Origin: Andrena cerasifolii
Lineage: Eukaryota; Arthropoda; Insecta; Hymenoptera; Andrenidae
DNA length: 64,000 bases
Direction of reading: 5' to 3'
Assembly (NCBI RefSeq): GCF_050908995.1
Contig: NC_135120.1
Location: forward strand, 18,799,433 to 18,863,432
In this document: positions 34,633 to 46,627 of the stretch, piece by piece
Layout: every line of letters starts with the position of its first letter
How positions within the stretch are numbered: the stretch's first letter is position 1
Notes under the pieces: model-generated
The model's input: only the letters and a program-made list of their open reading frames with translations
The model's database searches: none
Told to the model about the DNA's origin: nothing
Made by a program: the position numbers and the translations under genes

Positions 34633-36135
34633 ATATGTTAAACAAGCGTCTCGAAAGAATAAAGGAGCAGTTCCTCGCGAAAACAGGTGACCGAGGGTGT
34701 CTAGACGGTGTCGGTAGCTCCGTAGGTTTTCAATTTAGACACGCGATCGACGATTTATGACAGATTAAGAGTACACCGAGTGTAGCAAACAAGGTTAGCT
34801 AAAGAAACGTGTGGTGTTAGTTTTGATAAAACTCTCTGTCAAGTTGAGCTCCGAGATTTATCAATAATTATGGAATAGTTAGTAGCAACTTTTTTTGTCA
34901 TGTACTTTTCTCTCGGTGGAAAAGTTTACTTCTTCTACGAGATATCTTGAGAATTGTTACTCAACTGCTGTGAGGATCAATTATTTCGAAGCTACGGGCG
35001 TCTAGACCCGTATCAATCCGTCTCGAGCCCCGAACGATACGTCAGCGGATCCTGTACTAATAAACATTCATTAGTCGCCAAACCGATAGGATCCTGAGGA
35101 TATTGGCAACGAGCACTGGCGCTGGGCTAGAGGGGTGCGAAACGAGGGAGACGTTTTGTTGACACAGAAGGGAAAGTTCATTCTCTTTCGGAATGGCCGT
35201 CCGTGATATATGATGCCAGACGAAACGTTTCAATTAACTCTTCTCTAATGTATCCGCTTAATTGAATGGGAGGAATCGTTGTCGGAATACGCGTAGTTTT
35301 CATACTAGTCCAGCTTCTTTTGTTACGTCACTTTTGCGCAGTTTTTATTGGAAAACTAATAAGTGAGACATGGCTTGTTGAGCGTAAGGTATTACATTAT
35401 TACTGCATGGAGATAGAAATTTACATGGGTACACTGGCACCCCCACAGAAAAAAAAGAAGAAAGGATATTAATGTAACCACGACTGAAGTAATTCAAGAG
35501 CTTTGTGAAAAGAAAAGAAAACTTGATTTTATCCTTTAAATAAATTTTTATAACCACCTAATGTATATTCTCGAATTTGCATTAAAAATATTTTTAATCC
35601 TAAGTGCGCGACCACACTGTGTTATCTAAATTCTAATTCGTCACCTGCAAATCGAAGCGCAGAGGTTCTAGTGGATTCATTAAATGGAAATTTCAAAGTA
35701 GTGCTTGAAAACAAGTTTGCAATCCTTACTGAAATAATAGTAAACACAGGCACGATTCCTGGTAATAATTCCCGAAGCGGCAGCTTCGGATGCATAATTT
35801 TACTGTGCGAGCGCCTATTCGTGGCTGGCGAAGAAAAGGAGACGGCAAGCGTTTCGCGAAACTAACCAGCGGGTGGATGGGCGGTTAACTGTAGTTGAAT
35901 CGAGATGCGGATACGCGGTTGATCTTATTGTGAATGGGCTTTACGGAAGCCTCAACTCCTCTGTGAACGCGCGGAGATTACTGGCTGTCAGTTCCTCTTG
36001 CTCCGCGAGATCAGAGGCGGAAAGGAATCGACACAATGCCTCTGTGGATTAGCGGCACGCGCGCGATGCATCCGAGGGACCGATTGCAGCGATGAAACTA
36101 GGTTTAGCAATTGCTGCTTTCAAATAAATTCTGGG
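34633..36135. other. Unique non-coding DNA
   Basis: Mixed sequence between two pogo-like relics. It contains the second copy of the 62 bp repeat. A GGCACCCCCACAG-plus-A-run at 35427-35460 is low complexity. No exon or RNA gene recognised. Confidence 0.4.
35536..35597 (+). repeat. Small dispersed repeat, copy 2 (pair with 32199-32260)
   Basis: TTAAATAAATTTTTATAACC through ATTAAAAATATTTTTAA. Same orientation as copy 1, 3.3 kb away. The 3' part (GAATTTGYATTAAAAATATT) is the best conserved. Confidence 0.45.
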
Positions 36136-36606
36136 TAGGGTAACTCGGGGTAATATGCCACCGCAGGTAATATGCCACCTCTCAATGATTTTTTAATTAA
36201 TGCACAGATGCCGTTACCGTTTGCACTAATTCCGTTCAATTTAGTGTAACTGCTAAGACGACAATAGATTTTGGCTTTTACCTTCTTTTATTTTCAGTAA
36301 ATTCTGGTAAGTTATAGAAGTATCGTCTTGATCTAATTTCACACTGTAAGTAGAATGCAGATTATACATCTGTGTGAACAGTTATACAAAAAATCAAGAG
36401 ATTATGACAAAGTAGACTAACAAACGAATTTTACAACCTCTCACACATCCGTTAACACTGTGTACTTTGTGAGAGATTTTCAATCCTTCTTTTTATAACC
36501 GTGTGGAGTAATATGCCACATGTTTGTCGCTATAATATGCCACAAACTAATATTTTTATAACTCTTTCTATTTAATGCCATCGAGTTGTTTTTTCGTATT
36601 AGAATC

Positions 36607-36708
36607 ATGTCTAAGAAGTATGCACGAACTTCAAACCGTGCTGTTTGGTCAGACGAAAGTTTAAAGGAAGCCATTCGAATGGTGAAGGAAGCTCGTACTA
36701 CAATATAG
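36607..36708 (+). pseudogene. Pogo-like transposase N-terminal remnant (psq-type HTH)
   Basis: The 33-codon frame begins MSKKYARTSNRAVWSDESL and continues KEAIRMVKEARTTI before a TAG stop. The pattern basic start, W-x-[ED]-E/S-x-L-x-x-A-[IV]-x-x-V is the start of the psq/CENP-B-like helix-turn-helix DNA-binding domain of pogo-type transposases. The remainder of the domain and the DDE catalytic region are missing. Context inside 25 bp inverted ends supports this reading. Confidence 0.7.
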
Positions 36709-36788
36709 AACAAATTTTGAGAATGTAGATATTTTTTATGACAAATCGACTGATATAGAAAATGTGCAACTACCTCGCAATATGTGAA

Positions 36789-36899
36789 CTATATTATTAC
36801 GATAAAAGAGGACCTAAATGTGACTAGGTAAAAACTACTTGTTGCAAAAAGTGGGTCCGTGAAGACTGCATAGAGATTGAGGACTGTTTAGTTTGTTAG
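36789..36899 (+). pseudogene. Pogo-like transposase C-terminal Cys-rich remnant
   Basis: The frame LYYYDKRGPKCD-stop-VKTTCCKKWVREDC followed by IEIEDCLVC and a stop resembles the C-terminal Cys/His module of insect pogo-type proteins (C...W.kC..C.kW.HE.C....fiC..C). An in-frame TAG sits where Trp is expected before VK. An Arg replaces the His of W.HE. The frame closes with a natural-looking stop just after the last Cys. The N-terminal remnant lies 80 bp upstream, so about 1 kb of coding sequence has been deleted between them (inference). Confidence 0.6.
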
Positions 36900-37274
36900 A
36901 AATAACTTTTTTTCAAATATATTTTACGTTTCATTGAGTTCAAATATTTGTTATTAGTCACTAATAGCTTGAATAGTTTAAAATATTGTTGGTTCTCAAA
37001 AATTTGAGTGATTAGTTCGCAGTTCATAGCTTGTGGCATATTACCTCAGACCTTGTGACATATTTACCCACCACTTGGGTAATATGCCACTTTCGAGGAC
37101 TTTTGTATTTGCACGTTTCTCATTGAACTATAAAAGTTACATACCTTTACTTATTAGTCAATATACAGAATTAGTTACACTCTCATATGGTTTTATCTAT
37201 TTCCCTGTATCTACTTATACTTGCGAGATATCGCGTTTCAAAGTTAACTATGGCATATTACCCCGAGTTACCCT

Positions 37275-40200
37275 ACTCTCAGAGCTGGATAGCGATCCAG
37301 CTGCTCCGACAGACAATTCCATCCAACGAGAAAAGCTTAAAAAATAACATAGATCTCGAGTTCCACGATCCTTCTAAACTGTGAATACACCTTCGCGATT
37401 CGTCTAGATAAAAAAGAACAAAATTTAATCACTAAAAATCAATTTCCACGAACCTCTCTTCACTTTAGAGTCTTCTGCCAGCCAAGTGATTGATTTCTTT
37501 CCGAACATCCATCTCTTAATCGAAGACTCGTACTTCTGATCCAAGCGGATCACAGCGAAGGAACACTAGTTTCCGCGGAGCTCGATGCTCAGGCGCCAAT
37601 TCGATCGATATTCGCGAGTACAAATTGAACACGAATCCCATCACTGTGCTCCGCGGATGCGGTCTCATGCCCGGGAACGCGCGCGCCAGCGTGCGACTAT
37701 TACATCCGCTATCCAGCCGCAGTTGAACGGCGAAAACAAGGGCCGATCGGTGGATCCAGCGATCCAACGATTAACCACGACGAGCACACGGTCGTCGGGC
37801 AATATCCTCGTCTCTTCAGCAGTTGGCAGGGCGTTAACGATCATAACACATCACGCGCGGACCTATAAGGGGTAAAGCGCTGATCAGAATGCCTGGGCAC
37901 GCAACCCCTTGGATTACCTTGGCCATCCACCGTCCCACGGGCTGCTTGTTCTACTGGTAACTGTTTCCTGTCCCCGTTCCACCGCATCCCCCTCCGATAG
38001 CCACAAGCCCTTCCCCCTCGAAATCCCACAATCGAGTGGCGGACTATCGGGAATCGCCCTAGATCGCCATTATCGTTAATCAACCCAGTGTTTACGGAGT
38101 CTTAAGCGGCGCTGTTTGGCCCCGCGGACGCATCCAGCGGCGAGGACACGCATATGCTCGAGGGGTTTACGAGCGGCGACCGCACGGAACGATGAAGAAC
38201 GGGGGAAGGTTTATGGGGCCGTTTTATTCGCGCGTATCACCGACACTTCCCTGGCTCGCCAGCTCTCCCTAAAGATCTCCCGATGGATACGGGGACACGC
38301 AGTCGTTCGACTTCTCGCGCCCGGCGAAGAAAACGGCACTGTTTTATGCGACTGGCCATTCCTCTCGCGTTCCTCTAGGATATTCCGATGCGTATCTATC
38401 ACTGACTGAAGCGCAGCCAAAACTCGGGGCTCCGCAGTGCACGTGGAGAATCGGCGACATCCATCGACCGGTCGATCGCCTCGCTCGGTCTCCGCCCCGG
38501 TAGAACCGTTCAGCCAGCGTGGCTCGTTTAATCGCGCCGCGGGATTCTCTTAACAAGAACGAACGAGCCCCGTCAGCGTAGGAAATGCAGTCGGCCACGC
38601 GAAACACGGGCGGGAGGGACTCGGAACAAGGGAGCGGACAAGAGAGGCACGGACGGATGCTAGAGTGGAGTGATAACTGGGACGATAGCGCGAGAGCGAT
38701 AGCGAGCAGTTGGAGTGACAGTCGAAAGGGCGAGTAAGAAAACGGTGGGAAGCGCGCGGGGAGTGGTGGACGGGCAGGACGTTAGAAAATGGAATTTCGG
38801 TAGCGGAGGGATGCTAGCAAAGAACCTGGAGACCGAGTAGTCGGCGTAGAGGGGTGGAAAAGGAAGGGAAAAACGAGAAGAGCCTGGTAGATGGCTAGGT
38901 CCGTGGATGGAGTGGATACAGTTGAGTCTGAGGGTTTCTTGGTTGTTGGGTGTTTGGCCGTCCGCCAGAGAATCTCTGGAGCGCGACGGTTACCTTTTTC
39001 TCCTCTGGGAGATCTCCTCGGTCCTGCGCGTACATACACACGCAGACAGAGGAGCCGTCGTGCAACGGATATCCACGTGCTAGCGGAGCGTCGTGTGCGC
39101 GCGCGTAACGCTGTTTCCGCGATGGTACCAGGGGTCCGTCGTTATACTCGCCACTTTCGAAAAATCATCCCCCGTCCGACGATGCTGTAACTCCTCCCAC
39201 CCTGTTCTTCCTCCACCTCTCTCCTCCTCCATGGTTCCGCGGATGCAGGCGCGTGAGCAGCGCTCATCCGTCAAGGTCGCGGTTAAACCATTTATGCCAG
39301 ACGCGACTCGTTCGGTTTCCTACCCGCTGGTTTCAACCGGCGTTTACGCGCGGATACGACAATTCCCGCGAACAGAGACGGTCGTTCGCGCTTCACAATT
39401 CGCGAATCGCCGTCCCTAGGCGACCATTCTTCTAATGCAAGCTTTATAACAGCGGCTATCATCGCTTTAGAGTCGCTGCCTATTCCACGTCTCCTCGCGA
39501 CGCGAGTTAATATAATTGCGACGTGCATGCTGAGCCGCTTCTGTGTGCACCACAGCTGCCTCCTACCTTCGTCTCTCTAGTTATACAGGCCGCTCCAATT
39601 TGCTACCTAAATGCTGCTCTATTATTAACGAGGATATTATGAATTCAGCTAGTCGGAGGTAATGGGACACTGAACAAGAGGGTTGAAATGACTCTTCGAA
39701 TTCCTGGTAGCATCGATAGATAGCTCGAAACGCTTTCAAAGGAAATCCGACTGGGTAGCTCCGCGAATGGATCGGTAACGTCGCTCGAGGGACATCAGGC
39801 AGATCGAAACAGCGAGATATACCGCTGGCCCCGCGATCCAAGAAACGTAACAGCCGTGTCATTAACCAGCCCGGTGCATCGACCTAGTTGTTGCCGCGCC
39901 ATTACCGGGTAATGACACTTTTTCAAGCCCAGGTAGACGTTACGGTAGCAGGCCGATTTCGATCCTGTTCCGCCCACTTTGCCGCGAGGCCGCTCGAATA
40001 GATGGCACGATTCCTCGGAAATCAGCTGGACCACAGCGGTATCATCGGGCAGAGGAAAACTGCGCGGCAGCGGTTCCGTACACGAGCTTAAACACGGTAA
40101 CGCGAGATGATCGATCTTCCCTCGCCTCGACGATACATTTGCTTCCGAGGAGAGTGTCAATCGTTCGCGATGCTGCATCCCCTATTTCGTGGCGGACAGG

Positions 40201-40316
40201 TTGATCGATTCGAGCAGCGCACTTCAATGCATGCGCGTATAACTTCTCGGTATATGGATGCGGTACAAGTTTGGGACGATCTCTGAAATTGGAGGAAATA
40301 ATAATATTAATGATAG
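37275..40316. other. Unique CpG-rich non-coding DNA
   Basis: CpG-rich sequence with overlapping frames on both strands, none with a domain or clean splice sites. No repeat boundaries were found. It could hold regulatory sequence, but nothing in it identifies any. Confidence 0.4.
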
Positions 40317-41228
40317 TAACGGAGAGTGGGGTAATTTCGAACACCTCAGCAAAAAAGCAAACAAAACGAAAACTATGTGAGAAATGAATTTGTTTATTAT
40401 TTACAAACATAATTAAGCTATTCATCTGTAGAGTACTGTGACGAATTTGTGACAAAATTATAATAAAAATCAACTTTATAGTGAAAAAGCAAAACCCTTG
40501 GTGTTAGTGATTACTCGACTGCCGTGGGGTAATCACGAACAGAGGGCTAAATATCGCAGAAGTCGCACAGAAAGCGCAACTTCAATGATCAACCCATAAA
40601 AAATGTTGCTACAACCTATACCTAATGTATTTTTCAGATTCCTCTTCTTGTGCGATAGAAAAAAAATTGCAATTGGTCGGAATATCGAATAAAATAGTAA
40701 AGGTCGTTTTTTAAACTTTTTTCTGAGCCTGTAATGAAAATTCAAAAATCCTTTTTGTAGATTTAAGTAAGTTTTGTATATGCTGAAAATTTCATGAAAA
40801 TCGGTTAACGTTGCTAATCTCGAAGGTTCGAGATTACCCCATCCGATTTGTTCGTCAATACCCCACGACATCAAAAATTAAAAAAGAATTTATTTCAGAG
40901 GTTAGAATCATGATTCAAACAACATCTTGGTCAGAAAATGTTGGTAAAAAGTGCTTTATTTCAGCTTAAAAAAAAATTGGTATCATTAATTCAACAGTAA
41001 TTACATACAATTGAAAACTGACAAAATATTACTTGAAACACGATGAAAATAAAAAATTGTGTTTATCTTGAATAGCATGCGCGTTCTGTATTTATTACTT
41101 TCTGCTCGGCGTTGGATACAACCTAAACTATTAGCTAGTGGAGAGGGACCATCGTTTTTATTTATTAAAACGCCGTAACCATCGCATTCGGGATTACCCC
41201 GCGCTCGTGTTTACCCCACTCTCCCTTA
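40317..41228. mobile_element. 912 bp TA-flanked element with GGAGAGTGGGGTAA ends
   Basis: The left end TAACGGAGAGTGGGGTAA pairs with the right end (TAAGGGAGAGTGGGGTAA on the minus strand), one mismatch in 18, with TA outermost. Further copies of the GGGGTAAT theme occur inside (about 40524 plus strand; about 40832 and 41193 minus strand), much like the iterons of the 36136 element. Around 40675-40815 the interior resembles the arm of the palindrome at 30454 (TAATGAAAATTCAAAAA, ATCGGTTAACGTTGC). No transposase remnant recognised. Probably Tc1/mariner-pogo class (inference). Confidence 0.72.
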
Positions 41229-44200
41229 ATAGTTTGATTAACGGAAAAATTCTACTCATACACAAAGAAAGAGTAGCAACACAGCTCTTGATTACATAGC
41301 ATCGAAGCGAAATCAAATGATTCCCATTTTGTCGAGTTGCATTGTCCCCAATCGCTTCATATTTCCAACTGTGTATTTCAAAGAATCGTTGTAAAACTTT
41401 TTCCGAAGCTTGCCTCCAAAATTAGTCCCACCGCGATGAAGCTATCCGAATCGATGATTGATGGCGACACCGTAAATCCCAATAACACCGGAACGATGGA
41501 ATTAAATTTTCCACGGGCGCGATCAGAATTCGTTTGGCGCGCTCGCCTCTTTTGACGACGAATAGCGCGTTTGAAACGAACCACCCCACGAAATACCGAC
41601 GCATTTGAGAAAGACTCGCACGTGTCGTCGCTACCCTCCCCGGGGACGTTTTTCAGTTGGCAATAACATTCCACGAAAAACAGCGCCGCGGAGCGTTTCA
41701 TTCCCGCCGCGAGCGTATGAATACGTTCGACGAACGTGCGCCGCGGTCAGCGAGGACGGAAATCGCTTCTCCGAAGGGTGGCCACCGGAAAATATGAGAT
41801 ATCGAAAGACCCCTTCGTGGATCCTCGCCATATTCTCAGCGTAATCGCCATGGCTACCCGTCGGAACCGTGAGCCTGCTATACACGGTGTCGAAAGCTGA
41901 ATAGTCACTGCGCATCAGATCTCCGACGATTCTTAAACCAGAAAACCTAAACTTTCATGTTCTCATTTTGCATTCATGATTAATTCCTTTAGCTAATTCG
42001 CGGCAGCAAGTGGAAGTGGTCTGTGCCAGTCAGCCGCGCGTCCAGTTCATTTGGACGCTCGTTTTCCTTCGTTGCCAGCCGTCTACGCAGACAAACCGAT
42101 TGTTTACGCGTTAAACGGGCTCCTGGTCGACAATTTATGCTCGCCCTGTGACAAAGGGAAGCCAGCTCGCGCTCCGGCTCGATCTGTCACGGTGTCTCTT
42201 GAGCGCAGCAACGCGCACCGCGATCAAAGCCTTTGATCTCGCAGGCCTGCGTGTCAATGACGCCGTAATTCCGATCCTGGCTGCGAAGGATCGTAAGGTT
42301 CGGGTTATGTGTCCTTTACTTCCGCGTTCCCGCCGTTCAACCGTTTGATTCTCCGCATCGGGAGCGTAACAGACACCCTCTGATTGCGAATAGTGGCTTC
42401 TCGCTGTGTTGCGTCTTCACGGCGGGCTTCACAATGAGGTGGGTGTTCCTGTGAAGGACTGCGCGTGTGCGCCGCTCTATTTTCTACTCTATCGTCGGGT
42501 AACTCAGGACGAACAGAAAGCATCTAACGAATGACAATGAATCTACGTTAACGCTTCGATAGAAAATTCGAATCTCTACGCAGTCGATGGAAATATTTTA
42601 ACTTCCACGCTGGTAATTCTGAAGTTCTAAGACGAATCCAGCGATCCCTCTTCCAAGTCAAAGTCAACAGCCCTGGAGATTCTACAGGATCGCGGGTGTG
42701 CTTAAAACGACCCACCGTGTTCTACAGTTGGCGCAACCTGTAAAACTGTGCCGTCTTCGTAACAACCGTGGCCGATTTGCATAAGCAAATTTCGCGCGGC
42801 ATAAATGTTTCTGCCGAGTCGTAAATTGGATTAAGCGGACTCCTTGGAAATTAGCCGTGCAGTTTTTAGCCGGTACGGCGACGCTCGTCCCGCGTAGTCT
42901 AGACGCTCTCGCTAAGATCGCGTTTGTTAAGTCAGCGTACACTCGCGGCCGCTGTTTGCTCTATCTCCCTATCTCGCTCTCTCGCAGTCCGTAAATCCCG
43001 GAGGTTCGAAGAGAGCAATATCGCGGACGACGATTCGTCACGATGCTGTGTACCGAGGCGCGGACCCGGATCCCGGGGAATTTCGTAAAAATCTTGAACG
43101 CGAAGACAGTGACGAATTGCCGCGCAGATAAAGGGGACGGAAGGCGGTGGAAACAACGCTGCGGACCGATGAAGACGAAACTTCCGTAGCGCAAGAAGTA
43201 AACCGTTAACCTCCTTTCTTCCGCTCGCGCTAATGACTCTGAAGCCGTTCAGTTTCGCTAAATTTTTTCGAACCCCTCCTCGAAACGCAACTCTTCGCTC
43301 CGTTTTTTTTTTTTTCGAACCCGGGTTAGCGGATGCGGGCATCCGTGACAACTGGGGAACGGCGCAGTGTTTGGTGGGGCGCGAAGCAAAAGGTAATATT
43401 GCGAAGACAACGAAGGGGTGCCAGAAATTAGGAAGTGGAATTTTGTATTCACTTGCTTCGCTTCACGTTTCGAATGTCGAGCAATATTAAGTAGAATTCC
43501 AGTTAATCTGCTGGCAAGATTAATAAGAGACTCCCCTCTGCTCCTACCTAAGGGGTTTACTCCAAAGTTCGCGCGTAACAATCTTGCCAGCGGAGTGCGC
43601 GATGTCGCGAATTCCGGCACAGTGTCGACTTTTGGGCCGGGTCAACGAGCTTGTTCAAAACTACAGTGTCCTTGCAATTACATGCATCAGTCGCACTGCT
43701 ACGCAAACACGTAGTTACCGCACTGGCTTCACGTGTGCCTCGGAGCATTCCTATCTTCCATGTTCAGTTAACCTCGATGGCGAGTTTCGGCTCGATATTA
43801 CACAGCAGCTCCGTGTTTCGCGCGAGTAGAGAACAATTAGCGGTCGCTGTTGGGCCATCGAACGGCGGATTAAGATTTCACCAAAGTTCGACCCCCGCGA
43901 GCCGCAGTTGTTGCGGAAGAAAAAGCGCGTCGGGGCCACGTGGGCCGATCGATGGGAGGACGTCAGTGGCGGCTACATTACTTATGAAGTCATTAACAAT
44001 ACAGATAAAGGGAAGGTAGTTCGCGACGTTCCGTCGGTTAGAATATGCATGGCGTTTCCAGCTAGGCGAGCCAGAACTCTGCACGGAAGGAAGGCGGAAC
44101 TGAATTGCAACGTCACACTGGCATCGGCTGGGGAAGAAAGTTTAAAAATTAAACGCAAGCCCGCCGCGCGCCAATACGCGTATCGATGCCGATGGAGCTG

Positions 44201-44569
44201 CGGGCGCCCTCTCCATTCCGCGCTTGATTCGCGCGCGTAGTGCGCAGCGCGCATACAGTGCCCGTTTCGTTTAGCAATTCTAGCTATAGAGTTGGTTTCC
44301 CTCGTGAAGCAAGTGTATGAAGTGTTTATGGAACGTTAGAATTAGTGATTTTGCAGATAGTGTAGTGGTGTTTTATGTTCGGAAGCTTCTATTGAAGATT
44401 ATAGAAATAATCTAGGTTTACAGGTTGGCGTGTTTAAAAAATATTCCACAGAATTCGCTACACTCTGTCTGGAATATTATTACTCAAGGGTGTTTTCAGT
44501 ACACAGAGTTACCATTCTCTAAGTTTGTGTTCGAAGTTTCAGGATTTATTACTCTTCTAAATAATAAAT
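41229..44569. other. Unique CpG-rich non-coding DNA
   Basis: Overlapping frames on both strands (up to 139 codons) with composition-driven Arg/Ser/Ala content. A T14 run near 43305 is simple sequence. AT content rises after 44.3 kb. No exon, RNA gene or transposon end recognised. Confidence 0.4.
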
Positions 44570-44660
44570 AATAATTAGGAGTACCTACTCGAATATTCGA
44601 ATAATTAGGGGTAATCGAATATTCGAATAATTGGGAGTATTGGAATATTCGAATTATTCG
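44570..44660. repeat. Tandem repeat of a palindromic 26 bp unit
   Basis: Units begin at 44570 (30 bp), 44600 (26 bp) and 44626 (26 bp), followed by a partial unit. Each contains AATAATTRGGRGTA and then TCGAATATTCG or GGAATATTCG. The TTCGAATATTCGAA core is self-complementary, so every unit can form a small hairpin and carries an HSE-like array of inverted TTC/GAA pairs. Short local tandem duplication is the simplest explanation. Confidence 0.8.
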
Positions 44661-45470
44661 AAGAAATGTTCCACTTGGATGAGCCCAGCCCAAAGTATGA
44701 ACATTCTATCACCTAAATATTATTTTATCGGGACACTCATGCTTTCTTATCACTATTCCAACATCGAAACTCCCTTTGCACCCTACTTTTACTTCGAAGC
44801 ACTTATTCCAACTCGCTGATTGCCGTCAAAATTTAAACCGAGCTCAAACAGTAGAATCGTCTACGGAAGGACATAACTCCGCGAAGAAATTGCATCCTCG
44901 AGACCCATTTTCCGTGCAACAAATTAGCAACGTGAAACGCCTCCGGAAACGACCGTGTAACGATAATTGGTGGACAGTGCACCGAAAGTCAAGCAACTTG
45001 TGTCTAATAAATTCAATTATCCCGTAGCACGGGTCAAGTTCCTGCTACCAGGAGATCGCCCGGTTCACCGTGCAGCCTTTGCCGCTTGTCGTGCTAACAA
45101 GACGCCAGCTACGATGTCGTTACTTTTACGGAAGCTGCTCGTTGCTAATCTATAACAGCGCGAATGCCGTGGGGCGTCGTGTTACGAGTAAACAACCGAT
45201 TCTCTTCGCCTCGTTAGGAGCAGCTTTCTTCAAGTGCCCCTGTCAGGGGGGGGAGGGGGGTAGTTTAAACGTCGTTAGAGGGTGTTCTCACCTGATTCTC
45301 AATCGCGGCTGCTTGGTCCAAAGTCCCTTTGCGGACTGAACACTGCCCCCTATCGGTAGTAGCTATTCTTCGGTACTTCATAATCGGAGAACCCGATGAA
45401 AACTTCCAATTCGACAAAACTACCTGCAGCGGTAGAGAAACTGGTAGCTTGGACATTCCATGCGAACTGG
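44661..45470. other. Unique non-coding DNA with a G-rich tract
   Basis: Short overlapping frames only. The tract at 45246-45260 is G8-A-G6. No repeats or exon recognised before the dispersed repeat at 45471. Confidence 0.4.
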
Positions 45471-45769
45471 GACAGATTTCGGAGTAAGTTTTCGTAGATT
45501 GCTGAAATTTGAATATGTTGTAGTCTTTAGTGATATTTAAACGTACCTCAAAGGATTTTTCAAAATTTTGAAAAATGATTTTACAGCTGTTTGAAGTTAA
45601 GTGCTAACTTTTTTTCAATACATTATAGCTATGGAAGTAGTAAACAGATGGAGATGAGCTTTACGGTGCTTATAGAGACGATATTGAAGTTTTAAGAAAA
45701 AGTTATTTCAGTTTTAAAAAACAAAATGAACCATTTTTGTGCAATTATTTTAAACAAATGCAGGTTTTA
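45471..45769 (+). repeat. Dispersed ~300 bp repeat, copy 2
   Basis: This matches 17567-17865 in the same orientation. It ends 110 bp before the candidate exon at 45880, so it would lie in the upstream intron. A few short deletions distinguish it (for example around 45579). Family unknown. Confidence 0.75.
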
Positions 45770-45879
45770 CCTCTCACTGGTCGCGCTCGCTATGTCGAAG
45801 CAGATTAGGTATATTATTTGATTTCAAGAGCGGCTCTGTGTAGCAGTGTGTTAACGAACGATGCTTTTGTGTGTTGCAG

Positions 45880-45955
45880 AGTACTTGATGTCGGGAAGTC
45901 CACGGAGCTACCCAGCACGGTCCCCCGGGGTCGCTTCCACGCCGACCGTCACTAG
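45880..45955 (+). CDS. Candidate internal coding exon, unknown protein
   Basis: A TG/T-rich tract and acceptor (GCTTTTGTGTGTTGCAG, AG at 45878-45879) precede it, with a branch-like GTTAAC about 30 bp upstream. A consensus donor follows (ACTAG|GTGAGTAAG). The only continuously open frame enters at phase 1 and leaves at phase 2: YLMSGSPRSYPARSPG followed by VASTPTVT. Ser/Pro/Thr/Arg-rich, as in disordered regions of regulatory proteins. An internal ATG at 45888 could instead be the start if the upstream exon is untranslated. Phase agrees with the exon at 24245. No next exon was identified in the window. Confidence 0.5.
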
Positions 45956-46627
45956 GTGAGTAAGTTTAGCATTTCATGAGTACCCGCTCGAGTTCCACGC
46001 GCGTAACCCGGCCGGCACCGTGAAAATCTCGCCCGAAAAACGCGCGGGCGCACGCGTCCGACATATCCATATTCCAGCAGGCAATAACACAGATTTCCGC
46101 GTAAGCCAGATCACGTAAGCGGATTTTTCGCGCGCGGCGGCTGACAAATCCGCGAGACTTATCGGTTTACCTGGCTGCCGGATTTCGCGCGGTTGAATTA
46201 AGCCGCGAAAAATCGACCGTGCTGTTGACTCTGCCGCGAAACCGTTCGTCGCCACCACGCCGACGGCAGTTTCGACGTTAACTGTACTCGTTCTCGCGAT
46301 CGTCTTCGTTTTTCAGGGTTGATTGTATGATATTCGGGTCAGTGAGTAGGATTTTGTACTCGTTTGGGGATACGTGTAACACGACTGATAGGAATGGGAC
46401 TTGCTTGTTAATGACCGATAAATGGTGGATTGTTTTGTGGGGATACAGTATTACGCGATGCAAGGTCTCTTCTCCGAAGCTGAAACCACACTTGTTATTT
46501 TCATTCTGGAGGTTGCAAGGAATCTCGTCAGTATTCGAAAACAAATGTGCACCAGTGATTTCAGATCACGCTTTCTTAAAAGGGTGTTCAAAAGCCCCTT
46601 TGACCAAAACCTAAGTAGACATTTATC
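45956..46627. other. Unique non-coding DNA downstream of the candidate exon
   Basis: CpG-rich for 300 bp after the donor, then of mixed composition. Overlapping frames of up to 95 codons on both strands have no domain. It would be intron sequence if the exon is real. Confidence 0.4.

Larger units (their letters stand above)
36136..37274 (+). mobile_element. Pogo-like element with complete ends and subterminal iterons
   Basis: Inverted ends of 25 bp are perfect by eye: TAGGGTAACTCGGGGTAATA plus TGCCA at the left, with the complement ending at 37274. TA dinucleotides form the outermost bases. The motif TAATATGCCAC recurs inside at about 36168, 36510, 36533, 37033 and 37079 in addition to the two ends, in both orientations. 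Two transposase remnants lie inside (listed separately), with most of the catalytic region deleted. Known: pogo/Tigger-type elements insert at TA. The 1139 bp copy is non-autonomous. Confidence 0.85.
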
